A DNA stretch of 64,000 nt from Lingula anatina (lineage: Eukaryota > Brachiopoda > Lingulata > Lingulida > Lingulidae), in contig NW_019775472.1 in assembly GCF_001039355.2 (NCBI RefSeq), positions 64,001 through 128,000 of the forward strand, given 5' to 3'. The stretch's first letter is position 1; each line of letters starts with the position of its first letter. The translations under genes were made by a program, and so were the position numbers. The notes beneath the pieces were generated by a model that did no database searches, was not told the DNA's origin, and saw nothing but the letters and a program-made list of their open reading frames with translations. Shown piece by piece: positions 61,840-64,000 of this stretch.

Positions 61840-61858
61840 TTCCTTAACTCTCTTGTAC
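61840..61858 (+). promoter_or_regulatory. U12-type branch point and AC 3' splice site
   Basis: TTCCTTAAC (61840-61848) is a full match to the U12 snRNA branch consensus. It is followed after a short pyrimidine-rich stretch by AC at 61857-61858. The spacing of about 11 nt from branch adenosine to splice site lies in the narrow range typical of minor introns. Confidence 0.93.
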
Positions 61859-61964
61859 TCCGTTTGAATATATGGTACTGCTAACCATCATAGCAAACTG
61901 CATCGTGCTGGCACTTGAAGAACACCTTCCAAATAACGATAGGACACCTCTAGCACTACAGCTG
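61859..61964 (+). CDS. Cav2: Second coding exon of the Cav2 calcium channel alpha-1 subunit (domain I, S1)
   Basis: A 106-nt exon, the same length I recall for exon 2 of vertebrate Cav2 genes. Its first base completes the split Pro codon of exon 1 (CC|T). It then reads [20 protein letters not shown] and continues [15 protein letters not shown]. This is transmembrane segment S1 of domain I plus the start of the S1-S2 loop; the [12 protein letters not shown] core is almost identical to vertebrate Cav2. The upstream boundary is an AC acceptor of a U12-type intron (61857-61858). The downstream boundary is a GTAAGT donor at 61965 in phase 0, where the next exon would be expected to begin with the DDTEPYFIGIF-like part of S2. 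That exon was not found before the window ends, so intron 2 is at least 2 kb long. Confidence 0.94.
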
Positions 61965-62040
61965 GTAAGTAGGCAAGCCATAGACACTATGAGAGTTACT
62001 AAGTTACAAACGTATTTATTCAGTACAAGGTGTGTCAGCG

Positions 62041-62070
62041 CTTGGACATAATAACGTTATTTTGTCCAAG
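62041..62070. repeat. 30-bp near-perfect palindrome
   Basis: CTTGGACATAATAACGTTAT then TTTGTCCAAG reads the same on both strands except for one mispaired position. It abuts the outer terminal repeat of the foldback complex. Confidence 0.85.
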
Positions 62071-62758
62071 GTCAGCGTGACCTCTAAGGGTGCCTTTACA
62101 AGAAGGGACCATTCACAATGACACATCGGCCTACGTAGATCGGCCCAACTCTGCGGGGACTCTCGGTAATTCCCATAGATTCTCGCTAAATCGCATGCAG
62201 TTTAAGCGGCTTAAATGTCTGTCACGCCCACTGCTAGTACGATAGGTTTATGGGAGCAATCAGCTTAACAGATTAACACGCCTTCTTCTGGCGTTAAGTA
62301 AAATACAGAAAAGCTGGTGATTATACGAACACGGTGGAAACAAGAGGAGGTGTGTCATTCAGTTAAGCTGATTGCTCCCATAAACCTATCGTACTAGCAG
62401 TGGGCGTGACAGACATTTAAGCCGCTTAAACTGAATGCGATTTAGCGAGAATCTTCTCGGAGATAGATCGATCCTGCTAGTACGATAGGGTTATGGGAAT
62501 GGTTTATCGTACTACTCAGTAGCTGCTGCGCACTAACTCCACGGAGACTCTCGGTGAATGCAATCAGACAATCAGATTAATAAATTTACACGCCTCCTCT
62601 GTTGAGTAGAAAACAGAAAAGCTGGTGATTTATACGAGTACGTTGGAAACAAGAGGTGTGTTTATCTGTTCGTCTGATTGCATTCAGCGTGACTACCCGT
62701 TGAGTTAGTGCACAGTAGCTAGTACGATAGATTTGTCACCCTAAGAGGTCACGCTGAC
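62071..62758. mobile_element. Nested foldback complex with GTCAGCGTGACCTCT ends
   Basis: Outer inverted repeats at 62071-62092 and 62737-62758 match at 21 of 22 bases. Inside lie two related hairpin units in the same orientation. Unit 1 has 92-bp arms (62178-62269 and 62362-62453) with one mismatch and a 92-base loop. Unit 2 (about 62528-62712) has more diverged arms. Their loops share ACAGAAAAGCTGGTGATT, GGAAACAAGAGG and an ACACGCCT...AGGTGTGT stem. Unit 1 arms carry the GCGGCTTAAATGTCTGTCAC core of family F. No coding frame. The complex starts about 100 bases into intron 2 of Cav2, so it would be transcribed. Confidence 0.85.
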
Positions 62759-63268
62759 ACCTTTTTGATAAATAAATAATCTGTCCATGAATTGATATTC
62801 AGTTCAGATTTAATGTTGTACATGAATTGATTATTACTTGCGGTGCAGTCCAGCAAGTCTTTAATGCCCTTTTCACATCGTGCTGAATACTTGCCCGCAT
62901 CGCAAAGTTTTGAGAGATTGGCAAGTAATAACTATAACGAGAAAGAGAGGCTCGCCTAACAGAGCATACACGCTGCTTTGGTCTGCACGGCTGAATAATT
63001 AACTTAATTAAAAAACAAGAAGCAAACTTTTGGAGAACTTGTGAAAGAGAGTAAAAATCTCTGGAACAAGTTATAACTTCTGAAAGTGCGCTGGTACACA
63101 CTGGGGCCTCTGTTCACAACGTGCGTTACGCGTATTTGTATTGAAATGCTTAGGGAGAAAAACAAAGCAATAGCCCAGCAATTACGTATTGGAGCCATCT
63201 AAATGGGACCCTGTGCTTGACACGAACAGTTAACGGGATTGTGAGAAGGTAACTTGTGGAAGGGAATA

Positions 63269-63284
63269 CCCCCCCCCCCCCCCC
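63269..63284. repeat. C16 homopolymer
   Basis: Run of C. Confidence 0.9.
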
Positions 63285-64000
63285 GTAACGCACTATGTGA
63301 AAACAGAAAGGCGTGCGTCGCTCAGATATGCTCCTTGATGTGAAAAGGACCTCAATCGTATTCTTAAATCTTTTAACATTTTGCAAATTGTGCCCATTTT
63401 TGGCACAGGCTGGGGCCTTAAGGGGATTCGATACGTTATGTTTTTTTCCTGTAATGTGGATATACACGTTGTTAAGTTATGAAATAATTCTGTCACATCA
63501 AAGACACATCAGGGCGTCTTTTCTAATTCGAACTGATGATGTAACGGCAGCGTTATTTGGGCTTAAAAACTATATAACCCCCTTACTTGAACAGCTAGCA
63601 ACACCGCTTCAAAGGGGCCTACTTAATCACAACAATAAGTAATAGGAAATTTTCTAGAAAGGTTTACTTGTGATTTTAAGGTTTACTTGTGATTTTATCA
63701 GCAAAAAGTCGAAATGATGCCTCTGATGAAAGGCACAACGCTGCAACCAAACGGTGGCATTGAATTGTAGTTCACACCCTAGCCGTCAACGACGCCATTG
63801 GAGGCCAATTTTCCTGATGATATCTTACTTACTCATTGGCTTATTTCGGATACCGATCACTATGACACCAATTTACAAAGCAGCTTAATTGACTATTACG
63901 ATTGATCACCTTGTGTACAGAAGCGAATGGGGTGGTAAATAAATGAAGGTGTTTATTTTTTATTGCATTAATGTTAATATAAGTAGGCCTATTTTACATA

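Larger units (their letters stand above)
40921..61858 (+). other. U12-type AT-AC intron 1 of Cav2 (20.9 kb)
   Basis: The intron begins ATATCCTTTTTC, the canonical AT-AC minor-spliceosome donor, and ends AC eleven bases after the second A of the branch motif TTCCTTAAC. Removing it joins the exons in frame across a phase-2 codon and restores the conserved Cav2 WPPFEYM sequence. No GT-AG alternative does this: reading from the nearest AG (61833-61834) meets an in-frame TAA. The interior has no recognisable exon. It contains a 16-bp hairpin (41501-41545), a CAGGCCCGTAGCCAG MITE (45463-45631), a foldback pair (57736-58248), homopolymer and dinucleotide runs, and an (AAATA)n array ending 27 bases before the branch motif. 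Minor introns at this place in voltage-gated channel genes are established knowledge; the intron length is read directly here. Confidence 0.93.
61965..64000 (+). other. Start of Cav2 intron 2 (continues past the window)
   Basis: GTAAGT donor at 61965. The first kilobase is taken up by the foldback complex at 62041-62758. The remainder has a C16 run (63269-63284), a 19-bp unit repeated twice (63659-63696) and a 109-codon non-ATG frame at 63313-63642 with no Cav homology. Exon 3 was not found. Confidence 0.8.

Noticed and set aside
61835-61964. U2-type acceptor at 61834 as the true start of Cav2 exon 2
   Set aside because: The frame needed for FEYM contains TAA at 61845-61847, and the AC at 61858 with a perfect U12 branch site explains the boundary fully.
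63313-63642. 109-codon frame as Cav2 exon 3
   Set aside because: No resemblance to the S2 sequence expected after exon 2 and no phase-0 acceptor in the right frame.
1-64000. tRNA, rRNA, CRISPR or bacterial operon features
   Set aside because: GTTCGA-like words (45486, 48508, 57949) lack a tRNA fold, and no regular spaced repeats or ribosomal motifs were seen.

Overview
This is a window of animal (metazoan) nuclear DNA. It is AT-rich, with short exons far apart, GT-AG and AT-AC introns, many microsatellites and several families of short inverted-repeat transposons. Nothing in it is bacterial: there are no operons, rRNA or CRISPR arrays. The lineage looks like a marine invertebrate, probably a deuterostome such as an echinoderm or hemichordate. 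That placement rests on general impression (MITE types, a strong excess of the palindrome TAGGCCTA, frequent ACATGTA-like words) and is tentative.

The one gene recognised with confidence is a Cav2-type (N/P/Q-type, cacophony-like) voltage-gated calcium-channel alpha-1 subunit on the + strand. Its first coding exon is 40703-40920 and its second is 61859-61964. Between them lies a 20.9-kb minor-spliceosome (U12-type) AT-AC intron with textbook signals: ATATCCTTTTTC at the start, branch site TTCCTTAAC at 61840-61848, and terminal AC at 61857-61858. The joined reading frame gives the conserved EWPPFEYM...[16 protein letters not shown] segment (S1 of domain I). Upstream of exon 1 are two perfect CRE sites and an upstream ORF. 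The channel continues beyond the right edge of the window.

The left 40 kb holds several less certain exons, none of a recognised family. A small first exon (4295-4364) has phase compatible with a basic exon at 14201-14480. Two long ATG-initiated reading frames of higher GC end in splice donors (25065-25600 and 30737-31266). One probable terminal exon lies on the - strand (29830-30021). A CpG-containing YY1-type promoter/first-exon candidate lies at about 26060-26166.

The rest is intronic or intergenic DNA rich in repeats: a 1.3-kb tandem duplication beside a single N (17.2-19.8 kb), a (TATGG)n satellite split by an interspersed repeat (10.5-11.3 kb), and at least six MITE-like families. A nested foldback complex lies just downstream of Cav2 exon 2 (62041-62758) and contains a 92-bp inverted repeat with a single mismatch. 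A related pair of foldbacks lies upstream of the same exon (57736-58248), so exon 2 is flanked by mutually related, self-complementary sequences.

The observations most worth following are the AT-AC intron with an in-frame, in-phase competing GT donor 81 nt inside it (a possible U12/U2 twintron) and the foldback complex around exon 2.
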